64,000 bases of DNA from Bacillus sp. V2I10 (lineage in GTDB: Bacteria > Bacillota > Bacilli > Bacillales > Bacillaceae). The position numbers and the translations under genes were made by a program. The notes beneath the pieces were generated by a model. That model was not told the DNA's origin. It was given only the letters and a program-made list of their open reading frames with translations, and searched no databases. The DNA is taken from contig NZ_JAUSYV010000001.1 in the NCBI RefSeq assembly GCF_030817055.1, positions 1,326,001 to 1,390,000 on the forward strand. The letters are read 5' to 3'. This document shows positions 27,302-36,721 of the stretch, in pieces (the stretch's first letter is position 1; each line of letters starts with the position of its first letter).

Positions 27302-28498
27302 ATGAATTTCGATGAAATAGAAGGGAAAAAGGCAATTCAAGCGGCAGTAGATGCTCTTGACCTTGAGCTGCGTGAATTATCGTTAAAGATTCATGCGAAT
27401 CCTGAACTTAGTTTTTATGAATATCAAGCGATGGCATGGTTGACAGAGCCTTTAAAAAAAGCTGGCTTTGCAATTGAAAAAGGAATAGCTAATCTGGAAA
27501 CATCGTTTAGAGCAACATGGGAAGGACAACCTGGCGGACCTACAGTTGCCATATTAGCTGAATACGATGCCCTAAAAGGACTCGGCCATGGGTGCGGCCA
27601 TAATATTATTGGAACATCTGCGGTAGGTGCAGCTTTAGCATTAAAGGCTGCTCATCCAAATCTGCAAGGGAAAATTGTCGTATTAGGCACACCTGCTGAA
27701 GAAGAAGGCGGAGGCAAAATCTTAATGGTTCAAGACGGGGTATTTGATGAGGTAGATGCGGCAATGATGTGCCATCCGCAAAAACAATCAATGGTGCTTC
27801 GCGGCGGATTAGCATGTGTCGATGCAACATTTAAATATTTTGGAAAATCTGCGCACGCATCTTCTGCTCCAGAAAAAGGAATTAGTGCTCTCGATGCAGT
27901 CATTAACACTTTTGTTGCCGTAAACTCATTGAGACAATTTTTCAAAGATGATGTTAGAATTCATGGAATTATCACAAAAGGCGGAGAAGCAACAAATGTT
28001 GTACCAGACTATTGTGAAGCTGAATTTTTACTTAGAGCTGAGACCGTTGAAGATCTTACTATTGTTCGCGGCAAGGTATACGCAGCTGCTCGCCATGCTG
28101 CAGAGGCTGTGGGTGCAAAGCTCGAAATAACAGAGGGTCTCGTCTATGCGGAACGAAATAATAATAAAACCTTAGCCTCCCTATTTAAAGAGAATTTGGA
28201 ACTGTTAGGTGAAGAAGTCATCGAACCGCCCAAAAAAGGAGGCATTGGTTCGTCTGACATTGGAAATGTCGGACAAGTAACAGCTGCGATCCATCCATAT
28301 ATCAAAATAACGGATGATGCGATCACTCATACTCCCGAATTTGTTGAAGCTGCTAAGTCAGAGGCTGGCATGCAGGGCTTAAATAAAGCAGCAAAAACAT
28401 TAGCAATGACGGCTTATGACGTATGCTGCAATCAGTCATATTTTCAGGCGATCCGAAAAGAATTTGAAGAGTGGAAGAAGAAAAAGCAATCTAAATAA
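27302..28498 (+). CDS. M20 family amidohydrolase (AbgB/HipO-like)
   Basis: Metal-dependent amidohydrolase of the M20D group that removes acyl groups from amino acids or splits aminobenzoyl-glutamate-like amides. Residues about 75-115 hold the metal motif LAEYDALKGLGHGCGHN, then TPAEEEGGGK supplies the Glu pair and MMCHPQ a His; HASSAPEKG belongs to the dimerisation domain. 398 residues. GGAG lies upstream of the ATG. It shares an operon with a YfcC-type carrier (42-base gap), so uptake of the substrate and hydrolysis are likely coupled. Exact substrate unknown. Confidence 0.9.
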   Translation: MNFDEIEGKKAIQAAVDALDLELRELSLKIHANPELSFYEYQAMAWLTEPLKKAGFAIEKGIANLETSFRATWEGQPGGPTVAILAEYDALKGLGHGCGHNIIGTSAVGAALALKAAHPNLQGKIVVLGTPAEEEGGGKILMVQDGVFDEVDAAMMCHPQKQSMVLRGGLACVDATFKYFGKSAHASSAPEKGISALDAVINTFVAVNSLRQFFKDDVRIHGIITKGGEATNVVPDYCEAEFLLRAETVEDLTIVRGKVYAAARHAAEAVGAKLEITEGLVYAERNNNKTLASLFKENLELLGEEVIEPPKKGGIGSSDIGNVGQVTAAIHPYIKITDDAITHTPEFVEAAKSEAGMQGLNKAAKTLAMTAYDVCCNQSYFQAIRKEFEEWKKKKQSK

Positions 28499-28540
28499 GA
28501 ACTGGTTGAAATAAAAAAACTATGAAAGGTGGTTTTACTA

Positions 28541-29977
28541 TTGAATACAAAGACAACAATCGAACCTAAATCAAAACCTCCATCGAAATTTGCAAGCTTT
28601 ATTAAAATGCCGCATACACTTGTCATTATTGTTTTTATTATTTTAATTTGTGCGCTATTAACGTATATTTTGCCGGCAGGTGAATTTGATCGAGTTGAGG
28701 ATAAAGAAACGGGCAACACGGTTGTTGTTGAAAATACGTTTCATTCCGTTGAACAAGATCCGGTAAGTATCATCGACGTACCATTAGCCATTGTTCAAGG
28801 ACTGACCAGTGCCAGCGATACAGTTTTTTTCATATTTATTATTGGCGGAGTGTTCCAAATTATTAATTCAACAGGAACGATTGAAGCAGTAACAGCTAGG
28901 GTCGGAAAAGCCTTTATGAATCGCGGGCTCGTTATCATCCCTATTTTCCTGGCTTTATTTTCTGTCGGTGGTTTTACAATGGGAATGTCCGCAGAAGTGA
29001 TGGCGTTTGTGCCTATCGGAATTGCGATAGCAAGATCGTTGGGATATGATGCGGTAACAGGAACTGCGATGGTTATGTTAGGTGCTGCAAGCGGGTTTAC
29101 AGCAGGGCTCTTAAATCCATTTAACGTAGGAATTGCCCAATCGATTGCTGAGATTCCATTGTTTTCTGGAATGTGGCTGCGGGCTATATTATTAGTCATT
29201 TTATTAGCTGTTACAAGTGCTTATATTATTCGCTATGCCAAAAAGGTGAAAAAAGATCCTTCCCTCAGCTTTTCTTATGAACTTGAAATAGAAGAAGGGA
29301 TGGGAAGAACAGATTTAATAGCCTCTTTACCACAAATAAAAATAGCTCATTATTTAACAATCATTGCTGTGGTTGCAGGTTTCGGCGTCTTAATTTGGGG
29401 TGTCTCCAGCAAAGGCTGGTGGATGGAGGAGCTTGCAGCGTTTTTCTTATCATTAGGAATTATTGTCGGATTTTTAGCAAAGTATGGACCCAGTAAAATT
29501 GCCAGTGAGTTTGTTATTGGAGCAAAGGAAATTACATTTGGCGCCTTTATCGTCGGAATTGCCAAAGGGGTTGTTGTCGTCTTAGAGCAGGGAGCTATTA
29601 TTGATTCTGTAGTTAATGGATTGTTTACCTCAATAGCTCATTTACCAACTCAGATCCAAGTTTTAGGGATCTATATCGTGCAAAACATCATGAACATTTT
29701 TATTACTTCTGGAACAGGACAAGCTGCAACAACCATGCCAATTTTAGTACCGCTCGCTGATTTAATTAATGTAACAAGACAAACGACGGTTTTGATTTTT
29801 CAATTAGGAGACGGCCTATCAAATTGTATCCTTCCTACTTCTGCTATGCTAATGGGAAGTTTGGCTGTTTCAAAAATTAAATATCAGGATTGGGTCAAAT
29901 TTTTCTGGCCGCTGCTGTTGATTTGGATGGTCATTGGGGCTGGATTTGTTTTGTTTGCAGATTTTATTCAATATTAA
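28541..29977 (+). CDS. YfcC/DcuC-like carrier
   Basis: Membrane carrier of about 478 residues with some 12 spans, of the YfcC family (DcuC/ArcD-related), members of which move basic amino acids, dicarboxylates or peptides. The first helix is LVIIVFIILICALLTYILPAGEFDR, with PAGEFDR the family hallmark. Two pore-like loops follow: GFTMGMSAEVMAFVPIG and SGTGQAATTMPILVPLADL. The TTG at 28541 has GAAAGGTGG at a good distance; GTG at 28529 is the in-frame alternative. Its place between two hydrolases suggests it imports a peptide or acylated amino acid. Confidence 0.85.
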   Translation: MNTKTTIEPKSKPPSKFASFIKMPHTLVIIVFIILICALLTYILPAGEFDRVEDKETGNTVVVENTFHSVEQDPVSIIDVPLAIVQGLTSASDTVFFIFIIGGVFQIINSTGTIEAVTARVGKAFMNRGLVIIPIFLALFSVGGFTMGMSAEVMAFVPIGIAIARSLGYDAVTGTAMVMLGAASGFTAGLLNPFNVGIAQSIAEIPLFSGMWLRAILLVILLAVTSAYIIRYAKKVKKDPSLSFSYELEIEEGMGRTDLIASLPQIKIAHYLTIIAVVAGFGVLIWGVSSKGWWMEELAAFFLSLGIIVGFLAKYGPSKIASEFVIGAKEITFGAFIVGIAKGVVVVLEQGAIIDSVVNGLFTSIAHLPTQIQVLGIYIVQNIMNIFITSGTGQAATTMPILVPLADLINVTRQTTVLIFQLGDGLSNCILPTSAMLMGSLAVSKIKYQDWVKFFWPLLLIWMVIGAGFVLFADFIQY

Positions 29978-30030
29978 AAATTGGTACATGTCTAATATGA
30001 ATTCTGTACGAAAGTAAAGGGTGGATAAAT

Positions 30031-31761
30031 TTGGATAATTATAAATTCAATCCCTCAGAATATGCTGCCCTGATCCAATTGATAAAGAAAGAACAATTGG
30101 ATCAGCATGTAAAAGCGTTGACCCAATGGGAAAGATTAAGTGGTAAAAAAGAGGCAGAAGCAGCTGCTGATTATATTTTAGAACAGCTGAACAAGTTTGG
30201 CGTGCATTATGAGCGATATGAATTTGATGGCTATTTCAGTGATCCAATACATGGAGAAGTCCATGTGATTTCTTCAGATATTTTTAGCGTAAAGGCAAAA
30301 TCACGATCATTTAGCCTTCATTGTCCAGAAGGCATCGAAGGAAAAGCCGTTTATGACTTCTATAGTGAAAAACGTTATAACGGTGCGGGTACAATTGATC
30401 GTTATACAAATTTACAAGGGAAGATTGTTGTCAGCTGGAATTTTTATGAGGATTACGTCAAGAAAATTGAGAGTGCTGGTGCGAAGGGTTTAATTCATAT
30501 TTGGCCATCACCTGAAAAGGTCATCCATGAAGAAACGGTTGGAGCAGTATGGGGAACGCCTACAATTGAAAATGTGGATCAGTTAACAAAAATACCTGTC
30601 GTTGGGATTACTTATCACGATGGAATTCAATTATTGGAACATATGCAAAAAGAAGAAATCAAAGTTGTCGTGAAAACGGTCGTACAGACTGGAATCAAAC
30701 GAGTCAGTTTACCGATTGCATCGATACCAGGTAAGGCAGATCAATACATTTTAGTCTCAGGTCATTACGATTCATGGCATAAAGGCGCAACCGATAATGC
30801 TGGCGGGAATGCATTATTGCTTGAATTGGCACGGATATTCTCAAATAAAAAAGGAGATTTGACTCGAGGGATCAAATTGGCATGGTGGCCCGGACATTCA
30901 AATGGAAGATATGCAGGTTCTACATGGTATTGTGATCATTTTTGGCATGAAATCAATGAAAAGTGTATGGCACACATCAATGTGGATTTCCCTGGAACCA
31001 TGGGGGGAATCAATGTCATACCAAGGTCAAGCTCCATCGAGGATGAAAGATTACCAGAAAACATTATCTCTTATTTTACAGGTAAAAAGCCAAATCATTT
31101 CGCATACCTCCCTCGCGGGGCAGACCAATCCTTTTGGGGGACGAATGTCCCGATTCACATTCAGTTTAAGTATGAACCGAATGAAACGGATAAAGTCTAC
31201 AAAACTCCTGGCGGTAATTGGTGGTGGCATACAGAGGAAGATTTGTATGACAAAATAGATTTAGAGCTATTAATGAGAGATACGAAGATGCATGCTTCGC
31301 TTGTCCATGAACTAGTCAATTTGGAAATTCTGCCGATTAATCTAACAGCATTTGTCCATAATGGCAGAAAAATCATCGAAGAAATGGATAGAAATTCAGA
31401 TGAGCAATTTGATTTTACACCGATTCATGAAGCCCTCAATTTACTGACTGAACAAGTAAAAACACTCTCAGAAACTGAAATTGTACATGCTGATGCATAT
31501 AACAACATGTTAAAAGCAGTTGCTGGAACATTAAATAGACTAATGTTTTCTTATTCCAGCAAGTATGAATTTGATAATACCTTTCCATTTCACCCATATC
31601 CAGGTTTAGCAAAAGTGAAAAATATCTACTCGGGCAATATATCATCAGAAGATTTTTTGTTTACAAAGACTTATTATGTCAGGCAAAGTAATCGTTTTGT
31701 GAATGAAGTAAGAGAGGCATGCTGGAAGATTGATGATTATATAAAGTCTGTGATTCACTGA
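30031..31761 (+). CDS. M28-like peptidase with substituted active-site glutamates
   Basis: A 576-residue protein of the M28 aminopeptidase fold with a PA-like insert (about 90-220). The first metal motif is present: GHYDSW followed by GATDNAGGN. Where M28 enzymes have the catalytic/metal Glu-Glu pair (xxEExGLxGS) this one has PGHSNGRYAGS near residue 290, so both Glu are missing. A later Asp (NVDFPG) and His (WWWHTEEDLYD) are kept. It may use a different metal arrangement or be a binding protein. TTG start at 30031 with AAAGGGTGG upstream. Third gene of the LysR-linked operon. Confidence 0.82.
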   Translation: MDNYKFNPSEYAALIQLIKKEQLDQHVKALTQWERLSGKKEAEAAADYILEQLNKFGVHYERYEFDGYFSDPIHGEVHVISSDIFSVKAKSRSFSLHCPEGIEGKAVYDFYSEKRYNGAGTIDRYTNLQGKIVVSWNFYEDYVKKIESAGAKGLIHIWPSPEKVIHEETVGAVWGTPTIENVDQLTKIPVVGITYHDGIQLLEHMQKEEIKVVVKTVVQTGIKRVSLPIASIPGKADQYILVSGHYDSWHKGATDNAGGNALLLELARIFSNKKGDLTRGIKLAWWPGHSNGRYAGSTWYCDHFWHEINEKCMAHINVDFPGTMGGINVIPRSSSIEDERLPENIISYFTGKKPNHFAYLPRGADQSFWGTNVPIHIQFKYEPNETDKVYKTPGGNWWWHTEEDLYDKIDLELLMRDTKMHASLVHELVNLEILPINLTAFVHNGRKIIEEMDRNSDEQFDFTPIHEALNLLTEQVKTLSETEIVHADAYNNMLKAVAGTLNRLMFSYSSKYEFDNTFPFHPYPGLAKVKNIYSGNISSEDFLFTKTYYVRQSNRFVNEVREACWKIDDYIKSVIH

Positions 31762-31807
31762 TTTGACATGCCTGAAAATTACAAGCTCATAATTGGAATG
31801 AAACGTA

Positions 31808-32275
31808 ATGCGAGAGGATGAAACGAAATTGTCAATTTCTATTCCTGATCTATCATTAAGACCATTTTCTTTGTCGGTAGAACGAGTAATGGATTCATCA
31901 CCCGAGGTTCTGTTCAAAGCATGGACGAAACAGTTTGACATCTGGTTCGCTGCACCGGGCAGCGTTATAATGCAAGGAGAAATCAACACGGTTTTCTATT
32001 TTGAGACTTCATTTGAGGGAAAACGTCACCCCCATTATGGAAGGTTTTTAAGGATTGAGGAAGACCGGCTTGTAGAACTTACATGGGTTACTGGGGCCGG
32101 GGGAACAAAGGGTGCTGAAACAGTTGTCAAAGTCGAGTTTGAACCAAATGGAGACGGAACTAACCTGCGTCTTACACACGCAGGGTTTCCAGATGATGAG
32201 TCAAGGGCTCAACACAAAGAAGCTTGGCCAATTGTACTTGAACAGTTGGATGTACGTGTGAAGGAAAGGTCTTAA
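31808..32275 (+). CDS. SRPBCC (AHSA1-type) domain protein
   Basis: A 155-residue START/SRPBCC fold protein of the activator-of-Hsp90-like group. Typical features are VERVMDSSPEVLFKAWT, WFAAPGSV, HYGRFLRIEEDRLVELTW and TNLRLTHAGFPD, with a C-terminal helix. Such proteins bind small hydrophobic ligands and their roles are usually unknown. Start choice is uncertain: a TTG at 31830 after GAGAGGATG would also fit. No clear functional link to the peptidase operon 46 bases upstream. Confidence 0.85.
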   Translation: MREDETKLSISIPDLSLRPFSLSVERVMDSSPEVLFKAWTKQFDIWFAAPGSVIMQGEINTVFYFETSFEGKRHPHYGRFLRIEEDRLVELTWVTGAGGTKGAETVVKVEFEPNGDGTNLRLTHAGFPDDESRAQHKEAWPIVLEQLDVRVKERS

Positions 32276-32476
32276 ACATTCATACAATAGGATGAAGTCG
32301 ACAAATACTTGTTGGCTTTTTTTATTGCATATAAGGATGAAACTGTGTAGTCACTTATACAATCTGAATTCGTAAAATTTCACATTAATTTGTATAAAAA
32401 TTGTAAAACAGCCAATGACAATAGACAAATTTAAGATTGGTGTGGGATTAATGGATGTAATACAGCTCCGCTTTTA

Positions 32477-32623
32477 TTGGGTATAATCCTGTTCCTAGCG
32501 GGGATTTATATCATAACATTTTTTGTGAAGCGGGCTAAAAATAAAAAAAAGAAAAACGATATTGATCCAAATGAAATTGTGGTGAAGAATCAAGATGTGA
32601 TCCTTCAGTTTCCAATTTTATAG
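32477..32623 (+). CDS. Possible small single-span membrane protein
   Basis: An open frame of about 48 codons reads LLLGIILFLAGIYIITFFV followed by KRAKNKKKKN and an acidic tail, which is one membrane helix with a basic cytoplasmic flank. The start is unclear (TTG 32477, no good RBS; the frame opens at about 32440 without ATG). It could be the rest of a longer gene. Confidence 0.35.
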   Translation: MGIILFLAGIYIITFFVKRAKNKKKKNDIDPNEIVVKNQDVILQFPIL

Positions 32624-32695
32624 TCAAATCTTAGGTTATAAAGATATCCTCCCCTTCATATTCTTAATGGTACTGTTTACGAAGGGGGAGATTGC

Positions 32696-32992
32696 ATGGA
32701 TAAAGAAATAAAAAGCGTTTCAATTGAAGAAATTGAGCTGCCTCATTTGTTCACATTTGAAAAAGAGCAGGAAAAAGTCGAATTTGGTTCTACAAAATAC
32801 TTTAAAGATGTTTACAGCGAAAGAATAAACAATCTTCTAAGTGAATTCCTTCACTGCAATATTGAACAGGTAATTTCAAATTGTGATGGCAATGTAGAAG
32901 AAATCAAATTAAAAATAAGTAACCTTATAGAAGTTTATTATCAAGCAAGACTAAAGTTTGAAAAGACTAAGCATCAACTTAGGGTTTTTTAG
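32696..32992 (+). CDS. Hypothetical protein, 98 residues
   Basis: Small acidic protein with no family I recognise (MDKEIKSVSIEEIELPHLF...). It is predicted mostly helical with no membrane segment; the last 25 residues are rich in charged heptad-like positions. GGGGGAGA precedes the ATG by 5 bases and a strong terminator follows, so it is very likely a real monocistronic gene. Confidence 0.75.
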   Translation: MDKEIKSVSIEEIELPHLFTFEKEQEKVEFGSTKYFKDVYSERINNLLSEFLHCNIEQVISNCDGNVEEIKLKISNLIEVYYQARLKFEKTKHQLRVF

Positions 32993-32999
32993 TCATAAA

Positions 33000-33042
33000 A
33001 AAGAAGATCCTCAACCAGTTAATGGTTGGGATCTTCTTTTTA
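33000..33042 (+). terminator. Strong terminator
   Basis: AAGAAGATCC-CAACCA / TGGTTG-GGATCTTCTT with a short loop and TTTTA tail, directly after the 98-residue gene. Confidence 0.92.
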
Positions 33043-33430
33043 CATTAGGCGGTCTGCAGGATGAAATTAAGGAGTGTACATCTGACTAAGTTAAAAAAAC
33101 TCTCCATTAAGAGACGGGTTTTTTCGGTATTTGTACTTTAATACTTCTGAGTTATACCTATATTAGAATATGTGAGATTATAAATTAAAGCCGGACGTAC
33201 TAAAAGGAACAAATGTATTTCCTTAGATGAAAGAAAAAACCACCAATAATAGGTGAGGCTGGCAAGAAAGGTTTGCGAAATAATGGAAGTTTAAAAATCC
33301 CCTTCTATAGGAGAAATTCATTAAACAAGGTAAAAGACTGTTGAGACATTCAAAACGTGCAACAACTATTCTAGGTTATTGCACGTTTTTTTAAATTTCC
33401 ACATATAAAGTTGCTAGGTACCAGTGAGTT
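33043..33430. other. Intergenic stretch with one orphan terminator
   Basis: No gene is visible on either strand. At 33352-33393 AAAACGTGCAA pairs with TTGCACGTTTT and is followed by TTT, a good terminator with no gene before it. This fits gene loss in this region. Confidence 0.55.
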
Positions 33431-33592
33431 TCACAATCTTAATTCATTCGTATTTCTACTATTATATAATCGTAGAGCTTTTGCTATATTTTTTCTCGGT
33501 TGTGAAGGACGACCCATGTGTTTACCTTGATTTTGCTCTTTCTCTACTTCAGGTGTTCGTTCAACTGTACTTACTCTCGCATAACCAATCTT
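33431..33592 (-). pseudogene. Serine recombinase (resolvase) remnant
   Basis: Reading on the minus strand gives KIGYARVSTVERTPE, the catalytic Ser segment of a resolvase, joined directly to GRPSQPRKNIAKALRLYN, its C-terminal helix-turn-helix, then a stop. About 110 central residues are missing, so this is an internally deleted gene. AAAGGAG upstream is still present. Confidence 0.7.
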
Positions 33593-33689
33593 CCTAATTA
33601 AACTCCTTTTGTCTATAAATTAACAATCTTTTATACCTTTTGTTACAGACTATCTTTTAGACTAATTTCCACTAAAAAAATACACGGAA

Positions 33690-33792
33690 TGTCACTTTGT
33701 TTGATAATTTGCGCTTATTTTAAGTGTTATCTTGCACATCCAACTTTAAAAACCCAGCTAATCTTCTCTTGTGAAGGTAGCTGGGTTTCTTA
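33690..33792 (-). repeat. Recombinase-associated inverted block, copy A
   Basis: On the minus strand this block reads AAGAAACCCAGCTA...TAGCTGGGTTT (a terminator hairpin) followed by AAAGTTGGATGTGCAA and ACACTTAAAATAAGCGC. It matches, in inverted orientation, the block at 47984-48094 downstream of the intact resolvase, over about 95 bases at roughly three-quarters identity by eye. Confidence 0.75.
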
Positions 33793-33860
33793 ATAATTTA
33801 CATCCAATCATTTATAGAATTATTCTGATCTGTTTAGTAAAAAAGCAACTGCTTATTGTT

Positions 33861-33882
33861 CAACAATCGCCCCCGATTGTTC
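33861..33882. repeat. Dispersed palindromic repeat, copy 1
   Basis: CAACAATCGCCCCCGATTGTT: arms AACAATCG and CGATTGTT around CCCC. First copy of a family spread over the 33.8-47.2 kb region. Confidence 0.75.
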
Positions 33883-33949
33883 CATTAATCAAAACCAATC
33901 CATCACCATCTCCCTTTTTCTTACTCCTAACTTATCCTGATTTCACCAT

Positions 33950-34016
33950 AAAGCCCCCGATTATGGAAGATCATTATATTTTCTTATTAAAGATAAGCAC
34001 CCGTTAATTGAAGAAG
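33950..34016. repeat. Dispersed palindromic repeat, degenerate pair
   Basis: AAAGCCCCCGATTATGGAA at 33950 and TTATTAAAGATAAGCACCCG then TTAATTGAAG at 33983-34013, two diverged members of the same family immediately after the MDR gene's stop (minus strand). Confidence 0.55.
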
Positions 34017-34023
34017 AATTAAC

Positions 34024-35016
34024 TCAGTAGCTTGTTAAAAATACTTTCCCTTTGGTCTCTTTAGAAGATTCAACAACATCAATAGCCGTTTTTATATTAG
34101 ACAAGTCATACTTAGAATCTGCCATCATCAAACTTAATTTTTGCTCATCTATTAGCCTTATCAAACGACTAAAGGTTTCTTGCCATTTATTTACGGAGAC
34201 ATTTTTATTCCAATTCCGTAAATGAAACATATTAGCATTAACTTTTGCTGTATTTACAATATCTGCCCAGTTTACTTGTATCCCTGATAAAAGACCGATG
34301 GTTAAAAAATTGCCATTAGGGTGCACACAAAAAGCCAAGTCGTTTCCAGATGAACCTCCAACAGAATCAATAGCAGCATCCGCACCAATTCCATTAGTTA
34401 ATTCCATAACTGTTTCATAGAGTGAAACATAAGAGGTATCTATTACATAAGACGCACCAAGATGAAGTAAGTCATCTGTATATTTATTATTTCTAGTGAC
34501 TGCAATTAGTCGAAAACCTAATATTTTCGATAATTGAGCAAAAATATGCCCAATAGAAGAACCACACGCATTAACCAACAAAACATCATTCCGTCTTAAT
34601 TTTAAAAATTCCGTACAAGTCACCCACGCTGTAATTGGATTGATATACATTTGTGATGCAGTAAAATCATCAATAGAATCCGGTATAGGAACTGCAAATT
34701 CTGCTGATGACTTAACAAGTTCTTGCCAAGTGCCTTCCCCACGTAAAGGTAAAACACGTTTCCCGATAAGATTTTTAGAAACTAAAGGACCTACTTCTTC
34801 TACAATACCAACTCCTTCATAACCAGGAATATTCGGTAAAGAAATCCGATGGGAATATGCCCCTCTAATTGGTATTAAGTCAGAAGGATTTATAGGTCGT
34901 GCTAACATTCGAACAATGACTTCATTATCTTTTGGTGGTTCTATGCGTTTATATTCAACTTTTAATACATTTTTAGGACTACCAAATTCATAGAATTTAA
35001 TACATTTCGCATTCAA
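34024..35016 (-). CDS. MDR-family NAD(P)H-dependent oxidoreductase
   Basis: Medium-chain dehydrogenase/reductase of the quinone oxidoreductase/enoyl reductase (MECR-like) group, 330 residues. The N-terminal part has ARPINPSDLIPIRGAY and NIPGYEGVGIVEEVG; the Rossmann part has LLVNACGSSIGHIFAQL in place of the usual GAAGGVG-type loop. Cys/His zinc ligands are absent, so it is a zinc-free reductase. Substrate unknown. It is flanked by decayed sequence, with an SDR tail fragment upstream on the opposite strand. Confidence 0.88.
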   Translation of the reverse strand: MNAKCIKFYEFGSPKNVLKVEYKRIEPPKDNEVIVRMLARPINPSDLIPIRGAYSHRISLPNIPGYEGVGIVEEVGPLVSKNLIGKRVLPLRGEGTWQELVKSSAEFAVPIPDSIDDFTASQMYINPITAWVTCTEFLKLRRNDVLLVNACGSSIGHIFAQLSKILGFRLIAVTRNNKYTDDLLHLGASYVIDTSYVSLYETVMELTNGIGADAAIDSVGGSSGNDLAFCVHPNGNFLTIGLLSGIQVNWADIVNTAKVNANMFHLRNWNKNVSVNKWQETFSRLIRLIDEQKLSLMMADSKYDLSNIKTAIDVVESSKETKGKVFLTSY

Positions 35017-35094
35017 AACAATAAAGTCTCCTTAATATAAATCCGGATTTATTTAATTATATCATCTTCAATAACCTGCCCTTTACTTCAATAT

Positions 35095-35211
35095 GGACGA
35101 CCTGGTAAATTGGATGAAATTGGGGAATTGGTCACTTATCTAGCTTCAGACCGTTCTAGTTATATTACAGGTACAACCGTTAATATTTCAGGTGGAAAAT
35201 CGCGCGGATAA
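35095..35211 (+). pseudogene. Short-chain dehydrogenase C-terminal fragment
   Basis: The frame reads GRPGKLDEIGELVTYLASD then SSYITGTTVNISGGKSRG and stop: the last 40 residues of an SDR enzyme of the 3-oxoacyl-ACP reductase type. No upstream part exists within the window, so it is a leftover after deletion or insertion. Confidence 0.75.
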
Positions 35212-35364
35212 ATAATGGTATCAACCACTGAGATCCCTTTCATCCAAATTATGAGTGATAACGAGGATGCTGGTTAGTTTTAAAATTCAATATAGAAGCG
35301 TTGTATGTTCTATCATTTAACTTTTAAGTAAGTATTTAATCAACAAACAGGTGCGTTTGTATTA

Positions 35365-35402
35365 TAAGGTTAGCCAGTTATTTTACTGGTTGACCTTTTT
35401 TA
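35365..35402 (+). terminator. Terminator
   Basis: AGGTTAGCCAGT / ACTGGTTGACCT stem with a TTTT loop and TTTTT tail. It probably belonged to the lost SDR transcript. Confidence 0.75.
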
Positions 35403-35712
35403 ATAGAACAATTTATATCAGAAGGCAAGGTAGGACGTACGAGTGCGTGGGACTTTATAAAACCATAAGCTTGTCTCAGTCTTACTCTTTGGACATTACG
35501 CACGGTCAACCTCATTTCCAATCGGGCCAGATTGGAGAAGATCAATTAGAATGAAATGGAGATTGTGAAGGGTTACACTTAAACTAACTGGCAGCATTCC
35601 TGTAATGAAGAAAAATGGGATTTGAACAAAAAATAAACCTCTTGGTAAGATATGAGTGTCCTGAAGCTGGCCAGCGAAAAGGACAAAACATATATACCAG
35701 GAGGCCTTCAAT

Positions 35713-36636
35713 ATGAATTATAACCAAAATGAAAAGATTGCTCAAATAACTTCTCAAACACTAATTGTAGGTGTAGATATTGCGAAGTACAAGCATGTAG
35801 CTCGTGCTCAAGATTTTAGAGGACTAGAGTTTGGAACACCTTGTCACTTTGAGAACACCAAAGATCATTTTGAACTCTTTTTAGGCTGGATAAAACATTT
35901 GATGGAACAGAACGGCATGGAACAGGCGATAATAGGAATGGAGCCGACAGGTCATTATTGGCTCAACCTCGCTCATTTTCTGAAAGAAGAGGAGATAAAG
36001 TTTGTAGTTGTAAATCCTATGCATGTGAAGAAATCTAAAGAATTAGATGATAATTCTCCAACCAAAAATGATGTGAAGGACGCTAAAGTCATTGCACAAC
36101 TAGTCAAAGATGGGAGATATGCCGAACCTAATATTCCACAAGGAGTTTATGCAGAACTTCGTGTGGCAAGGAAAATACGCGATCTCTTATTTGTTGACTT
36201 ACAAGCTGTGCAGGGGCAAATTCATAACTGGTTAGATCGATATTTTCCTGAATTCCTTACAGTGTTTAAGGATTGGGAAGGAAAAGCAGCATTACAATTA
36301 TTAAAGTTAAACGTATTACCACATGAGTTAGAGATAGTCTCGGAACAAGAGATCCTAATTCACCTCAGAAAGGCTGTAAAACGTGCGGTTGGACTCAGTA
36401 AAATTCAGGAACTTAAACGGGTACTCTATCGGTATTCGTGAAGGTTCAAGGATGGCTAAATTAGAGCTTCGCACTTTACTAGACAAGTATGAGTTAATAA
36501 ATGAAAAGTTCGAAGAACTATATGTAATAAGCTGATACGTATTCTTTTTACGATTGGTACAAAACAATGTGAATTTAGTGAAGATAGAATGTTGAAGGAT
36601 ATTCCTCATATGGCTCCTTTACTGAAAGCAGCTTAG
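35713..36636 (+). pseudogene. IS110-family transposase, frameshifted and internally deleted
   Basis: DEDD transposase/recombinase of the IS110 type. The RuvC-like N-terminal domain is intact (Asp22 in VGVDIAKYKH, Glu76 in GMEPTGHYW, Asp120 and Asp123 in KNDVKDAK). After residue about 235 the frame shifts: SIGIREGSRMAKLELRTLL then KYELINEKFEEL continues in another frame, then jumps to KLIRILFTIGTKQCEF and MLKDIPHMAPLLKAA with a stop at 36636. Roughly 130-150 residues, including the catalytic Ser domain, are missing. RBS AGGAGG is present. A dead insertion sequence. The 35480-35712 stretch before it is probably its left non-coding end. Confidence 0.88.
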
Positions 36637-36721
36637 GGTTCATTAGTTAATATTCAAAAGGTTTTATTTAGGATTATTATTTAGACATTTGAAGCACGGA
36701 TTAGTCAGTAAAACAATTAAA

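Noticed and set aside
33771..34007. 78-codon plus-strand frame rich in Pro and Ile
   Set aside because: It runs through two dispersed palindromic repeats and a terminator arm, and has no RBS. Not coding.
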